Source: Dendrobium chrysotoxum (lineage: Eukaryota > Streptophyta > Magnoliopsida > Asparagales > Orchidaceae). From it: 64,000 bases of DNA. Below the pieces are notes generated by a model that did not search any database, was not told the DNA's origin, and saw only the letters and a list, made by a program, of their open reading frames with translations. The stretch spans positions 84,413,663 through 84,477,662 of the forward strand of contig CM034313.1 of the NCBI GenBank assembly GCA_019925795.1, in the 5' to 3' direction. The first letter of the stretch is position 1. The number at the start of each line of letters is the position of its first letter. A program made the position numbers and the translations under genes. Below, one piece after another: positions 23,817 to 34,878 of the stretch.

Positions 23817-24524
23817 ATCTTCGGCTTGCCCTAGCTTCTTCGCTTACCATCTTCTCCGGCTGTTTGTCTCTCCAAATTCTCCGGTAGGTTTGTCTCTCCA
23901 AATTTTTTGATCTCCTAAACTTCTTTGAAGTTTCTTCTTACCGGTGTTTTATTTTGTTCTGTTTTACAACTTGCTTTTTTTTTTTCTCTCGGATTTATAA
24001 GTTAACTTTTTTATATTTCCTTTTTTTAATATTTTACAAAGACAACAAATAAGACAATAAGGAAATGCATTAGGATGCTAGCTTTGTTGAGTTCATCGAT
24101 AGAACATACCAATTAATCTTTGTTTAGTTCATCGATAGAACATACCAATTAAGTCAATTTTAAAAATCAAAGCATGAACATACTTTTAGAGATACATCTA
24201 CAGTCTTCATTAAAGTAATATATCTCTAAATATATTTTGAGATCATGGTTTTACCTCTTTACATAAAAGGGAACAACTTAAGCAAGATTATAAATTATCT
24301 AATTAATTTTCAGCCCAAAATCATATATTAATAAAGACCAACCATTTATTATTAAAAATTTGAACATTACCAACATACTTTTTCACTATCTAACATAAAA
24401 AAAATCGAAGCAGGCATCTTAACGAAGTGATTAGTAGAGTTATAAATAATTATTGTGAAAGATGAGCAAATTGCTCTGAGAATATTCCATCTCTAAATGT
24501 AACATCATAATTATAGGGAAGCCA

Positions 24525-24968
24525 ATATATTTAGTGTCATATGAAATTAGTAAACACAAACTCATAAGCATTTCTGGAACAATTAAATTTACTATTATTA
24601 CTTAATTTTATGTCTGAAATTGTTTATTAAGTTCGTTTTTAAAAGTGGAATATATTGTTTGTCCGGATTTAAAAAATGTCTGACAAAATAGTTATATTTT
24701 GGTGTGTAAATTTTTTGGATTCTATTTTCAGTTTTGCTAGCTTTAGTTGGAAATAATTTGAACATATGTTTCCGTATAGATATATAAGCTGCAGCATGAA
24801 GCACAATGCTCCTAGAATAGTTAAGTTCTCCCCCCAACAAATTCACGATCAACTTTATAAATAACTGCAACCATATCAAAAAAATCCTTAATGTTCGTTT
24901 AATTAAATCTAAATTTAAGTGCAATTACAGTGTTTGTGTTTACTAATTTCATATGACACTGAATATAT
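24525..24968. mobile_element. Inverted-repeat-bounded segment, MITE-like
   Basis: 24,525-24,561 and 24,932-24,968 are reverse complements with a single mismatch; the shared core is GTCATATGAAATTAGTAAAC. The 444-bp segment is AT-rich. A 108-codon open frame on the minus strand (24,598-24,924) has no recognisable domain. No convincing target-site duplication was found, so the superfamily is unassigned. Confidence 0.6.
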
Positions 24969-25106
24969 TTCTATTCTCCAATCTACAGTTTCTCACAAAA
25001 AAATTATAAATACTCCTCCAGGCTAGAAAATATTGAAGCTATCGATGTTCCTAGCAACAAAATAAACAACTTATAGTAGCAAGCTTCTGCTAGAAGCATT
25101 TAGGCT

Positions 25107-26087
25107 TGATATATCGCCAAAAAATCATCTTGATCGGGCACGAATCTCGAGGAAAAACTCAAGTTGGAAACTTCAAAAATTATTTCGGAGACCATTTAAA
25201 CTCCGATTTCAGCAAACTTTAGTCGAACTGAGCGTCTCGGAAATACGAATCCAACGACACCAAATTCGACTCAATCCGAGCCCAAGTGAGTCCAAATCAA
25301 GTACCTGAAGCGCTGTTGGAAGCATCAAACAGCTATTTGAGTTACCAAACGGTCTCCGATTTTGACGAGCTTATAGTCGAATCGAGCGTCTCGATGAGAC
25401 GAATCCAACGAGCCCAAGATCGTAGAATTCTGATATCATTAAGACCTTCAAATCCTCGATAAACGGTTCATAATCAAGGGATTCAATATCAACCGTTCAT
25501 CCGGATCACTCCGTATTTGCCCCTGATCCCTCACATATTTACGGGCTATGCCACTCCAAAAAAACTATAAATAAGCCCCTCATTTCTCTTAAGAAGGGGA
25601 CTAAGCCAAGAAGAGAAGAAGAGAAGAAGAAGAGAAGAGAAGCCTAGGAGGGAACAGCTCCTCCTCGACCACCGCCGGAACACCGCCGGAACTCCGCCGG
25701 AACACCGCCGGAACACCACCGAAGCACCACCAGGCGCCCGAGGGACGCCGAAGCTCTGCCCGACACGGGAGCAACGTCGGAATTATGCCCGACGCCGGAA
25801 TTCTGCTCGACACCCCGAGTGACGTCGGAACTCTGCTTGTCCTTGTAACTGATACTCATTGTAATCTGATCGTCCTGAATTTAAAGGACGAATCAGCCTT
25901 GTGTATTTCAAACAACACTAGTGGAACTCTTTCAACTGGGCGTGGCCCCGTGGTTTTTTCCCTTTCCAGGGTTTTCCACGTAAAAATCCTGGTGTTACTA
26001 TTTCGATTCTGTTTGTGTGCTGGATATACGTACAACGCTGAGACGGAAATTTAAATTCTATCGCCGCATATATTTGAGTCCGCAACA
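25107..26087 (+). repeat. 5' LTR of the Tat element (981 bp)
   Basis: Begins TGATATATCG and ends CGCAACA. A TATA box (CTATAAATA, about 25,565-25,573) is followed by a purine-rich GAAGAGAAGAAG stretch and a short CCGCCGGAACA minisatellite (about 25,671-25,735). Sequence before the TATA box (CCGATTTCAGCAAACTT, AGACGAATCCAACGAGCCCA) and near the 3' end (ACACTAGTGGA, TTTCAACTGGGC) is shared with the solo LTRs at 44.5-47.2 and 58.1-59.6 kb. Confidence 0.95.
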
Positions 26088-26090
26088 GTT

Positions 26091-26108
26091 TGGCGCCGTC
26101 TGTGGGAA
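26091..26108 (+). promoter_or_regulatory. Primer-binding site of the Tat element
   Basis: TGGCGCCGTCTGTGGGAA begins 3 nt after the LTR end. The TGGCGCCGT start is the same as that of the tRNA-Asp-type primer sites I know from Tat/Athila elements; the exact tRNA was not checked. Confidence 0.75.
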
Positions 26109-26138
26109 TCTTATCCCACAACTTCAAGTATTGCTACG

Positions 26139-27596
26139 ATGGTCAACAGGCGTAGCAGTCGCCTCATAGGAGCCTCCCGCTCTCATTCTCATCAATCCAG
26201 AAATCAGTATATGAATCATAGACGTCCGATATCTGCCTCTTTATACCCCGGGGGGCAAAACGCACCTGGAGAGGGGACCTCGGGACCCTCCTTAGAAAAG
26301 AGAATTCGAAAAATGGAAGAATCTCAAAATGAGATCCTACAACTCTTGCGAGAGACTCGACAGCCAACCCTAGCACCTCAGGAGGAGGTTCTTCTCCCTC
26401 GAGATCCACCCCGTGTCGAAGCTGTTCAAATTGAACATCTTCAGGCTGAGAATCCTCTTCCTCCACCCAGGAGGCGTTCGCAGTCACGTCAAGAGAACGA
26501 GCTGGCTGATACAGCAAGTTCTACCCATCCTCCACACGCAAGTCAGCAATCTCGCCTTCCTCAAGACCTCCCTGAGGAGCTAGCCCAACCTCATATTGCT
26601 GAGCTCCCTCGCAATGCCCTACGCCACGAACTGCGATAATTAGTCTGGGAGGAATTCCCTACAAGAGGCATAAGGCAACCTCTTCGTCAGTGGGACTTCC
26701 AGGAGTCGTCACCCCTGGCAGAAGCCATTCTTCAACACCCTATTCCGGCTGGCTTTAAGCTGCCAAGCATTGAATCCTACGATGGGACATCCGACCCGTA
26801 CAAGAACATCGACCATTACAGGACCATCATGCATATTCAACGAGCCTCAGATGCGCTCCTTTGCCAGGTTTTCCCTGCCACTCTTAAAGGACAAGCTCGA
26901 ACATGGTTCTATTCACTTCCAGCCGGAATGATCCCCACATTTGTCAAATTGGCCAAAGTATTCGTCGAACAGTTTGTTGCCAACCGAAGAATCGCTAAGG
27001 ATTCTTCTCACCTTTCCAAAATCCGTCAAAACGAGGGAGAATCGTTGAAAGAGTACTTTCAACGGTTTTCTATCGAGGCTCGACAAATCCAAGGAGTAGA
27101 CCCAGAATTGCTCAGAGGGGTCTTTCTTGGAGGACTTCGTCCTGGCCCCTTCTATTCGGCACTCATGCGCGATACTGTTCACTCATATGCCGATCTGATC
27201 CATCGTGTGGAAGCACAGATATCAGCAGATGAGACAATAAACGCTCACAGAAAATAGTTCGAGCAACCCACTGGGAAGCGCAAGGGAGCACCTGAGATGG
27301 ATAATCCATCATCACAACGGAAAAAGCAAGGGAAGAGCAATCTACCTCCTAGACCCCCACTGCCACGACGAGAACCCCGACGGGAGAAGGAGTACACTCC
27401 GCTCAACACATCTCGAGCAAATGTGTTGATGGCGATTCAAGATCAGGATAAAGTAAAGTGGCCGCATCCTTTGAAGCTGAATACAGGAAACCAAGATCAG
27501 TACTGCCACTTTCATCGTAGTCGTGGCCACACTACTGAATCCTGTAGGCAACTTAAGGAGGAGATTGAAAGACTCATCCGTCAGGGCTATCTTTGA
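26139..27596 (+). pseudogene. gag: gag of the Tat element, interrupted by stops
   Basis: The capsid protein packages element RNA. The start ATG at 26,139 lies 50 bp after the LTR. The frame runs unbroken into pol but contains stops at 26,637 (TAA), 27,255 (TAG) and 27,594 (TGA). The retrotransposon gag domain is seen at 26,750-27,240: LKGQARTWFYSLPAG, FVEQFVANRRI, LSKIRQNEGESLKEYFQRF and LLRGVFLGGLRPG. A zinc-knuckle-like CHFHRSRGHTTESC follows near 27,510. No frameshift was found, so the reading frame is intact apart from the point stops. Each stop is one transition away from a sense codon. Confidence 0.85.
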
Positions 27597-30500
27597 CAGT
27601 TTATTGGGAATCCACCTACCCGAGAAGAAGCTCGTCCCACTGGGGGGCAGAATCAACCACAAAGACAGCCAGTGAATAATCGGATAACGGTTGGCGAAAT
27701 TGAAATAATCGCAGGAGGCCCCTTACTATCCGACCAAATCTTTCTAACTGTGGAAGAAAACCCAACTCCAAAAAAGGCTCGTATCGATCATTCCATCACA
27801 TTTGATGATTCCGACCTGGAAGGAGTAAAAACCTCCCATCAAGATCCGCTTGTCATAAACGCAGGCATTGGTGACCCGTGTTACAATGTCAAAAGAATTC
27901 TTGTGGACAACGGAAGCTCCGTAGATGTCCTGTTCTACTCTACTTTCCTCAACATGGGTCTCTCAAGAGAAAAACGTCAACCTGCTGCAGGTCCTTTATA
28001 TAGATTTGATAATCGACCTGTACAAGCAGAAGGAATAATCAGTCTTCCGGTAGTCCTTGGAGAATTTCCTCGACAGACTACACACTCCATTCAATTCATC
28101 GTGGTAAAGTCAGAATCAGCTTATAACGCCATCTTCGGGAGACCGCTCCAGTCAATTTTTGGGATCATCGCATCCATTCCTCACCTCAAGCTGAAGTTTC
28201 ATACCCCATCAGGAGTCGGTGTAGTATGCGGAGATCAACAAATAGCACAGACCTGCTATCTTAGGCAGATCAAGTCTCGTCCGATGATCACCCTGAGCAT
28301 CGAGGACTTTGATCTGCGGAGCGAAGATATTCCTCAGAGAGCTTCCCCTGTGGAAGACCTTACTACTGTATCTATCTCTGAAGAGCATCCTTCAAAGACA
28401 GTGCGAATTGGATCACTTCTCTCAGATGATGAGAAGAAAAACTTTACAGCTTTTCTACGAGAAAATCAGAATATTTTTACATGGAGTCCAGCAGATATGC
28501 CTGGAATTGACCCCGAACTGATCGTTCACTCCCTCAAAGTCAATCCAACGTGCAAACCGATTATCCAGAAGAAGAGAAACTTTGCACCAGATCGCCAGCA
28601 AGCAATTGAACAAGAAGTAGATAAGCTTTTAGAAGCTGGATTCATACGAGAGGTGCACTATCCTACTTGGTTAGCAAATATTGTCATGGTACAGAAGGGG
28701 AGTGGAGCTTGGAGAATGTGTATAGATTACACTGATCTCAATAAAGCTTGCCCAAAGGATAGTTTCCCGCTCCCTCGCATCGATCAGTTAGTTGATACCA
28801 CCTCTGGTCATCAGATGTTGAGCTTTATGGATGCCTATTCCGGCTACAACCAAATAAAAATGAATCCTGCTGATGAAGAAGCAACAACTTTTCAAACAGA
28901 CAAAGGATTGTACTGCTACCGGGTGATGCCCTTCGGGCTCAAAAATGCTGGAGCAACTTATCAGCGTCTCATGAATAAGGTTTTCAAAAGCCTTATTGGA
29001 CGTACTATGGAGGTGTACGTAGATGATATGTTGGTAAAAAGTCTGGAAAAAACCCAACATATCTCTGACCTGAAACAATGTTTCCACTTGTTAAGGCATT
29101 ACAATATGCGACTCAACCCCGCTAAATGTGCTTTTGGAGTCGCTTCTGGAAAGTTTTTAGGGTTTATGGTAACCCATAGAGGAATCGAAGCCAATCCGGA
29201 GAAGATCAAGGCACTAAGGGACATGGTGCCGCCAAAGAACATCAAGGAGGTCCAAAGGCTGAATGGGAGAATTATGGCACTATCTCGTTTCCTGGCACGT
29301 TCAGGAGACAAATATCTGCCCTTCTTCAAGATACTTAGAGGTGCTCGTAGCTCCGGGTTTCAATGGACAGATGAATGTCAAGAAGCCTTTGAACAATTGT
29401 GAAAGTATTTGGCATCCCCGCCACTACTTTCTAAACCAATACAAGGAGAGAGATTGTATTTATATATGGTTGTATTTATCCAAGCCAATAGTTCGGTTCT
29501 GGTCCGAGAAGAAAATGCTATACAACGTCCTATCTACTATGTTAGTAAGATTTTATCTGAAGTAGAGGGACGTTATCCTTTGTCAGATAAGACAGTATTG
29601 GCGTTAGTTTATTCCGCCAGAAAACTACGCCCTTACTTTCAAGCCCATTCCATTGGAGTTTACACGAATCTGCCGCTAAAAAGCATCCTGCAAAAGCCAG
29701 AAGCATCAGGCAGGCTTGTTAAGTGGTCTGTAAAACTGGAAAAATTTGATATCCACTACTTGCCTAGACCTGATATTAAATCTCAAGCACTAGCGGATTT
29801 CGTAGTTGAATGCTCCGTTCCAGTATCTGATGTACAACCGAGTGCTTCACCTTCTTCTCCATGCTGGACGTTGTACGTCGATGGAGCTTCAGGGAGTTCT
29901 GGGGCTGGGGCTGGAATTTTATTAATCTCTCCACAGAAGGTTACCCTTGAGTACGGGCTTCGACTCAAGTTCCCGGTAACCAACAACATAGCAGAATACG
30001 AGGCCCTTGTTGCTGGGTTGAGACTAGCAATTGACTGTGAAGTCCAGAACCTAATAGCCCACACTGATTCCCAACTAGTCGCCTCTCAGGTGGAGGGGGA
30101 TTTTGATATTCACAACCCACAATTGGCTCAATATTGTAGCATTGTGAAGCTACTCTTAGCCCGTATAGGAGAGCATCAAATCATACATATCCTCCGAGAA
30201 CAAAATGCAAGAGCAGACGCTCTTTCTAAACTTGCTACATCAACAACGGGGGACATCTATAAGAGAAGATGTATCGAGAAAATCCACTTTCCAAGCATTC
30301 AGGGTCCATGGGTCATACAGTCAATTGACGAGCCAAGAGAGATGTCTTGGATCGAACCCATCTTGTCTTTTCTGAAAGATGGGGTGCTACCCGAAGATCC
30401 TATAGCTGCAATACGACTTCGGAGACGAGCTACAAATTTCACCATTATCAGCAACGAGTTGTATAATCGCTCCTTCATTGGGCCGTACCTCAAGTGTCTC

Positions 30501-31583
30501 CCACCATCAGAAGCTGATTACGCGCTTCAGGAAGTTCATTCAGGTGTATGTGGAGAATATCTGGGAGGAAGAGCGTTAGCTTACAAGATCATGAGACAGG
30601 GATTCTATTGGCCTACAATGAAACAGAATGCACTTGAATTCACACGAAAGTGCGAAAACTATCAACTGCATTCTAACCTCACTCATACACCCGCTCTGGA
30701 GCTTGCATCCCTTCAAAGCCCCTGGCCTTTTGCCCAATGGGGGATTGATATAATGGGACATTTTCCTATAGCGACTGGACAGCAAAAATTCATTATTTTG
30801 GCTGTAGATTACTTCACCAAATGGGTGGAGGCGAAACCTTTGGCGAAGATTACTGAAACAAATGCCAAGCAATTTTTATGGAAGAACATAATATGTCGCT
30901 TTGGCATTCCCGCAAAAATCATCACTGATAACGGGACACAGTTCACCGGGAAGATCTTTACATCTTTTTGTAGGGATTTTCATATTCAGCTCATTCACAC
31001 AGCTGTTGCCCATCCTCAAACTAATGGGCAAACAGAGGTTACAAACCGAACAATCCTGAAAGGGCTGAAGACACGTCTAGGGAAGGCTGGGGGGCAATGG
31101 GCCGAAGAACTCCCCAATGTCCTCTGGGCTTATCGGACCACCGCTAGAACGCCTACAGGGGAAACCCCATATAACCTTTGCTTTGGTACAGAAGCAGTCA
31201 TACCGGTTGATATCGGAGTTCCTAGCCACAGAGTTCAGACTTTCGACTTCAAAAGTAACGAGGAGAAGCTTAGAGCAAATTTGGATCTCCTCCCAGAAGT
31301 AAGAGATGAAGCCTCACTCAGAACCGCTGCATACCACCAAAGAGTTGCCCGTCACTACAATCGAAGGGTGAAACCTCGCCCTATCACTATTGGGGACTTA
31401 GTACTACGAAGCATTGAAGCCGCTGGAAAAGGCCCTCAGCGAAATAAGCTCTCCCCCCTCTAGGAGGGTCCTTATTTGGTAGCGGCTATGGTCAAGCCTG
31501 GAACCTTCAAACTGAAGGATGCTGGTGGAAAAATGCTTCCCCGAACTTGGAACGTGGGCAATCTTCGCAAATATTATCAGTAG
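27597..31583 (+). pseudogene. pol: pol of the Tat element (PR-RT-RNase H-aRNase H-IN)
   Basis: It follows gag in the same frame. Domains in order are: protease with LVDNGSSVDVLF (27,905); reverse transcriptase with WRMCIDYTDLNKACPKDSFP, MPFGLKNAGATYQ and catalytic YVDD (about 29,016); a first RNase H whose usual acidic positions look lost (YTNLPLKS where TD is usual); a second, archaeal-type RNase H with YVDGASG, NIAEYEAL, HTDSQL and ADALSKL, keeping the D-E-D-D set; and integrase with D (GIDIMGHF), D (ITDNGTQF) and E (TNGQTEV). In the integrase zinc motif the last cysteine is Tyr (CENY, about 30,660). Stops at 29,400 (TGA) and 31,461 (TAG) break it. The frame reads on past 31,461 through EGPYLVAAM to a final TAG at 31,581. 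Confidence 0.9.
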
Positions 31584-31850
31584 GAGTTGATACTGCTATC
31601 TGTCTATGTGTTATGTTTGTCTTATATTTTATCTTCTCCTGTAGTCATGTTATAAAGTTTTTCGTACATCCCTTATGTGTTGATTATAGAAGAACTTTTT
31701 TCTTGTATCCCTAAGTTATTTTAGGGAACTGCTATCTCATATTACGAAGCAATATGATATTCACTTTATCGTGCTAATGTTTCTTCTCTCCAAAATCTTT
31801 TTCTGTGATTCGAAAAGTACACAATCTATATTGTATCTCAATCACTGAAT

Positions 31851-32080
31851 GATCAATCCCAGGGGGATTTGATCCGACCTCTTCCGCACAGGTTAATGTC
31901 ATCAAGCAAAGGCTTTGACTAACAACCTCGGATATGTCAAATATCCTAGGAGGATATCTTGGATATCAAAATCATTTGATGATCAATCCCTAAGGGAGTT
32001 GATCTAACCTTTTTCCGGACAGGTTAAGGGTATCAAGCAAATGCTTTCACTAATAATCCCGGATAGGTCAAAATCTTTAA
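31851..32080 (+). repeat. 130-bp tandem duplication after pol
   Basis: GATCAATCCC starts at 31,851 and again at 31,981. Both copies continue with a 'GATTTGATCCGACC' type phrase, ACAGGTTAA and TATCAAGCAAA. They differ at several places, so the duplication is older than the insertion or evolves quickly. Tandem repeats in this untranslated stretch are common in Tat elements. Confidence 0.8.
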
Positions 32081-32349
32081 AGAAAGGGATGTCTCACATT
32101 TGCTCAAGTCAAAAAAAAAAAGAGCTCATTAGAATACTCTCATCCAAACTGAAGTAAAACTAAGGGAATTTCATTTGCATGTGAGTAAAGAACATCAACA
32201 ACATCTTTATATATCACTGAACATCAAGTACACCGGATAGAAATATCAACATCGAGCATATATACAATCACTAGAAAGAAATCAAAGTGATACAAAACAT
32301 CCTACAGAATCTCAACGTCATCCTCGTCCTCCTCTAAGGCAAAAGCTTG

Positions 32350-33980
32350 CTACAACTCACTCTCCAGCTCTTCACCACCAGAGTCTGAAGAAGCATCACC
32401 AGAAGCCTGACTAGAAGTCAACCCCTCAATCTCCGCTCCAGTCTTGTGATGTACTGTCCGAACACCCTTCATGAAGCCCCTGATGAAGCCATCCTCAGCG
32501 CACTCTGCCTCCAAGGCCTTCTCCTCCACGTCATAAATATGACTACGAGCCTCCTGAATGTGGTCCTCAATAATGATCTTGAAAGCATAAGATTTCTTGA
32601 ACTCTTCAATAACTACTGACGGCAACTGCTGGGCCTCCTTCTCGGACAGTACACTCTGAAGCCTTTCATTCTCAGCCTCAAGAACTTGCTGAGCCTTTTC
32701 CTGCTGCTTGATCGTCGCTTGTGCCTCCACCAACTCTATATGCAGACGATCCATCCGTTCATTCTGAGAAAAGACTGAAGTGATCTTGTTCGCCAACTCA
32801 GTTCTGCACCCCTCAAGCTGATCCTCCACCACCTTCATCTCCTTCACTTTACTGTCATATTTCTTCTTGTACTCTCCCTGAAGGTATTTGACCTTCACAA
32901 ACTCTTTGTTCCAATGGTTCAGAGTCTTGGTCATCTCAAGCTTGAAATCAGAATATTGAGCCAAGAAAAATATCAGAAATATATTCCTTAAGAAATGTAA
33001 AAAAGGAGAAGAAGTGAAGGAGAACTCACCAACTCCTCAGCCCGTCGGCGGCCGATGCACTGATGGTTTAACACATCCTCTGGAATATATGACTTGGATG
33101 GAGAAGCTCGGGGACCTTTGCTAACAACTGTCAAAACTTCATCTGCCCTCTTCTTCCTCGATGCCTGTAAACCTTTCTCGCTCCCTGGTCGCTTGGAGTG
33201 GTTCTTTTGGGGAACCACTTCTAGAACTCTAGCAGACTTCTTCAACATTTGAGCATGTGATCTCCCTGCTTGAGTAGATAATCTGACCTTGAACAAGTAC
33301 TCGTCATCTACATATCTACTCAAGTAACGCACCTCATAGTGTAAAGCATCCAAATCAGGGAGTTTGAGTATCCTCAGCAAATCTTCTGCTCCGATGTGAA
33401 GGGGGACAGGCAGCTCTTTCAACTTCCCCCACTTCTCCTGAAGACCCCAATCATTATGCACATAAAAGAAGTTGCTGATCCAACCTTTCGAGGGGTCTCG
33501 AGTGCGGATGTCCAACCACTTGGACCTGAATGAAATACGTCCCTGCGCATCGCTAAAAAGACACCCCATCCGAGAAAGGCACTCTGAGGAAAGTACCACT
33601 CCACGGTCTCTGAAAAGCACGATCAGGCCCATCACGATCGACATTGCTCTGTAGGAAAATTGAGACAAGCATACCCCTCAAATCATCAGAATGTCGATCA
33701 GTTCGGAGGAAGGAGGAAATCGTAGTCCCGCTCGCAAACTAAATTCATACACCGTCACATATCCAGGGGGAGGGAAGCAGGCACGATCAGTTCTGGCCGG
33801 CACCTTCATCACCAAATCATTAGGAAAATGAAATTTTTTCCTAAATGAGATGAAAGAGTCCTCAGTGACGGTGGAAATCACATCATCAGCCTTCGGCGCC
33901 TTTTGGGTCCTCTTTGGAACTTCAGATCGTTGTGCAGGATGGTCTTCTGAAGGAATTTTTGAGGAGGCAGGATCACCCAT
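32350..33980 (-). pseudogene. Antisense ORF (aORF) of the Tat element, spliced, one stop
   Basis: Function unknown; Tat-lineage elements often carry such an antisense gene between pol and the 3' LTR. The frame starts at the ATG at 33,980 (MGDPASSKIPSEDH), passes FRKKFHFPNDLVMKVP and PPPGYVTVYEFSLRAGLRFP, meets a TGA at 33,678-33,680, then reads on in the same frame (SQFSYRAMSIVMGLIVLF, WLDIRTRDPSKGWISNFFYV) to EEL. A GTGAGT donor (33,029) and a TTTCAAG acceptor (32,941) then remove 89 nt and join in frame to LEMTKTLNHWNKEFV. The second exon is a long charged coiled coil (VVEDQLEGCRTELANKI, EKAQQVLEAENERLQSVLSE) with an acidic tail ending at 32,350. The first part resembles the putative plant transposon proteins found in such aORFs, as I remember them. 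Apart from the single stop it is open, about 500 codons. Confidence 0.75.
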
Positions 33981-34251
33981 TTTGCTTCCTTTACTAAAGA
34001 GGGGCGCAAATCTGAGTAGGGAGAATCACCTACGAAAGACTGCAGAAAGCCTCCGAAGTAGAAAGAAAAAGGGAGGAAAAATGGAGGGAGGAAGGGGGAA
34101 AGCCGCTAACTTCTGCGTAAAAGGAGGGGCGCCGAATCAAGTAGGGAAAGTCACCTACTTAAAAACGGCGGAAAGCCTCAGAATGCCAAAAGCTAGAAAG
34201 CCAGAGGGAGAAGGGAAGGAGGGGCGAGTTTCTCCTATGCCCTGGGGGGTT

Positions 34252-34261
34252 TATTTATAGT
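34252..34261 (-). promoter_or_regulatory. Possible TATA box of the antisense gene
   Basis: On the minus strand CTATAAATAAA lies about 275 nt upstream of the aORF start at 33,980 and is followed by a GC-rich, leader-like stretch. It is the only good TATA match in the expected place. This is inferred from sequence alone. Confidence 0.45.
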
Positions 34262-34394
34262 ATTTTTTAAGGGGGGGAGGATTCCAAAATTTTATTAAAT
34301 TTCCTGAAATTTTTCAAATTTTTCGGAATTTTTTGGGATTTTTTCGGAATTTTTTGGGCCCCACCACATTTTAAAAAAAATATATAATATAAAA

Positions 34395-34660
34395 TAGTAA
34401 AACCGGCCGGCGGTTTCCCTAACCGCCAGCCAAACCGACCGGCCAAACGGCGCGGCTCACTGCCGCGACCGATCACGGACGGGCCCAGGCGCGGGCCAGG
34501 CGGGGCTAGGCGCGGGCTCAGGCGGGCCTCGGGCGGACCCAGGCGCGGGCCGGGAGGGCCAGGCGCTGTTCCGCTCGCCGCCGCCAGTGGCGGCTGCCGG
34601 CGGCCGGCCGGCCGGCTGGTTCGGCCACCTACGCGTTCACGGGCTCCGATTTCGGGCCCG
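34395..34660. repeat. GC-rich degenerate short repeats upstream of the antisense gene
   Basis: Tandem variants of GGGCCCAGGCGCGGGCC and GGCGGGCTCAGG form the most GC-rich stretch of the element, adjacent to AT-rich DNA. Proline/glycine-rich open frames read here on the minus strand are repeat products. This could be a CpG-rich upstream region of the antisense promoter. Confidence 0.6.
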
Positions 34661-34863
34661 GACGGTCCAAATTTGACGTTTTTGGGGTCCCCGGACACAT
34701 TTTTCGACGTTTCAGACTCAATTTTGACACTTTCGGAGCTCAACGGGGCCTCTATGGTTGGGTTCGAGCAAACATTTAATTTTTGGAATGTAATTTTTTG
34801 CGATTCGGCCAATGTAAAATACCGGAACAAGTATTTTCGGACTCGTGGAGCTTCGACATCCGA

Positions 34864-34878
34864 AAATAGGGGGGCAAC
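34864..34878 (+). promoter_or_regulatory. Polypurine tract of the Tat element
   Basis: AAAATAGGGGGGCAAC directly precedes the 3' LTR start at 34,879. A purine run here is the expected plus-strand primer. Confidence 0.8.

Noticed and set aside
25601..25859. Open frames in both Tat LTRs (about 70 codons, repeated at 35,311-35,639)
   Set aside because: They are antisense to the LTR transcript, come from the CCGCCGGAACA minisatellite, and have no domain.
34267..34830. 187-codon Pro/Arg-rich minus-strand open frame
   Set aside because: It consists largely of translated GC-rich repeats upstream of the antisense gene.
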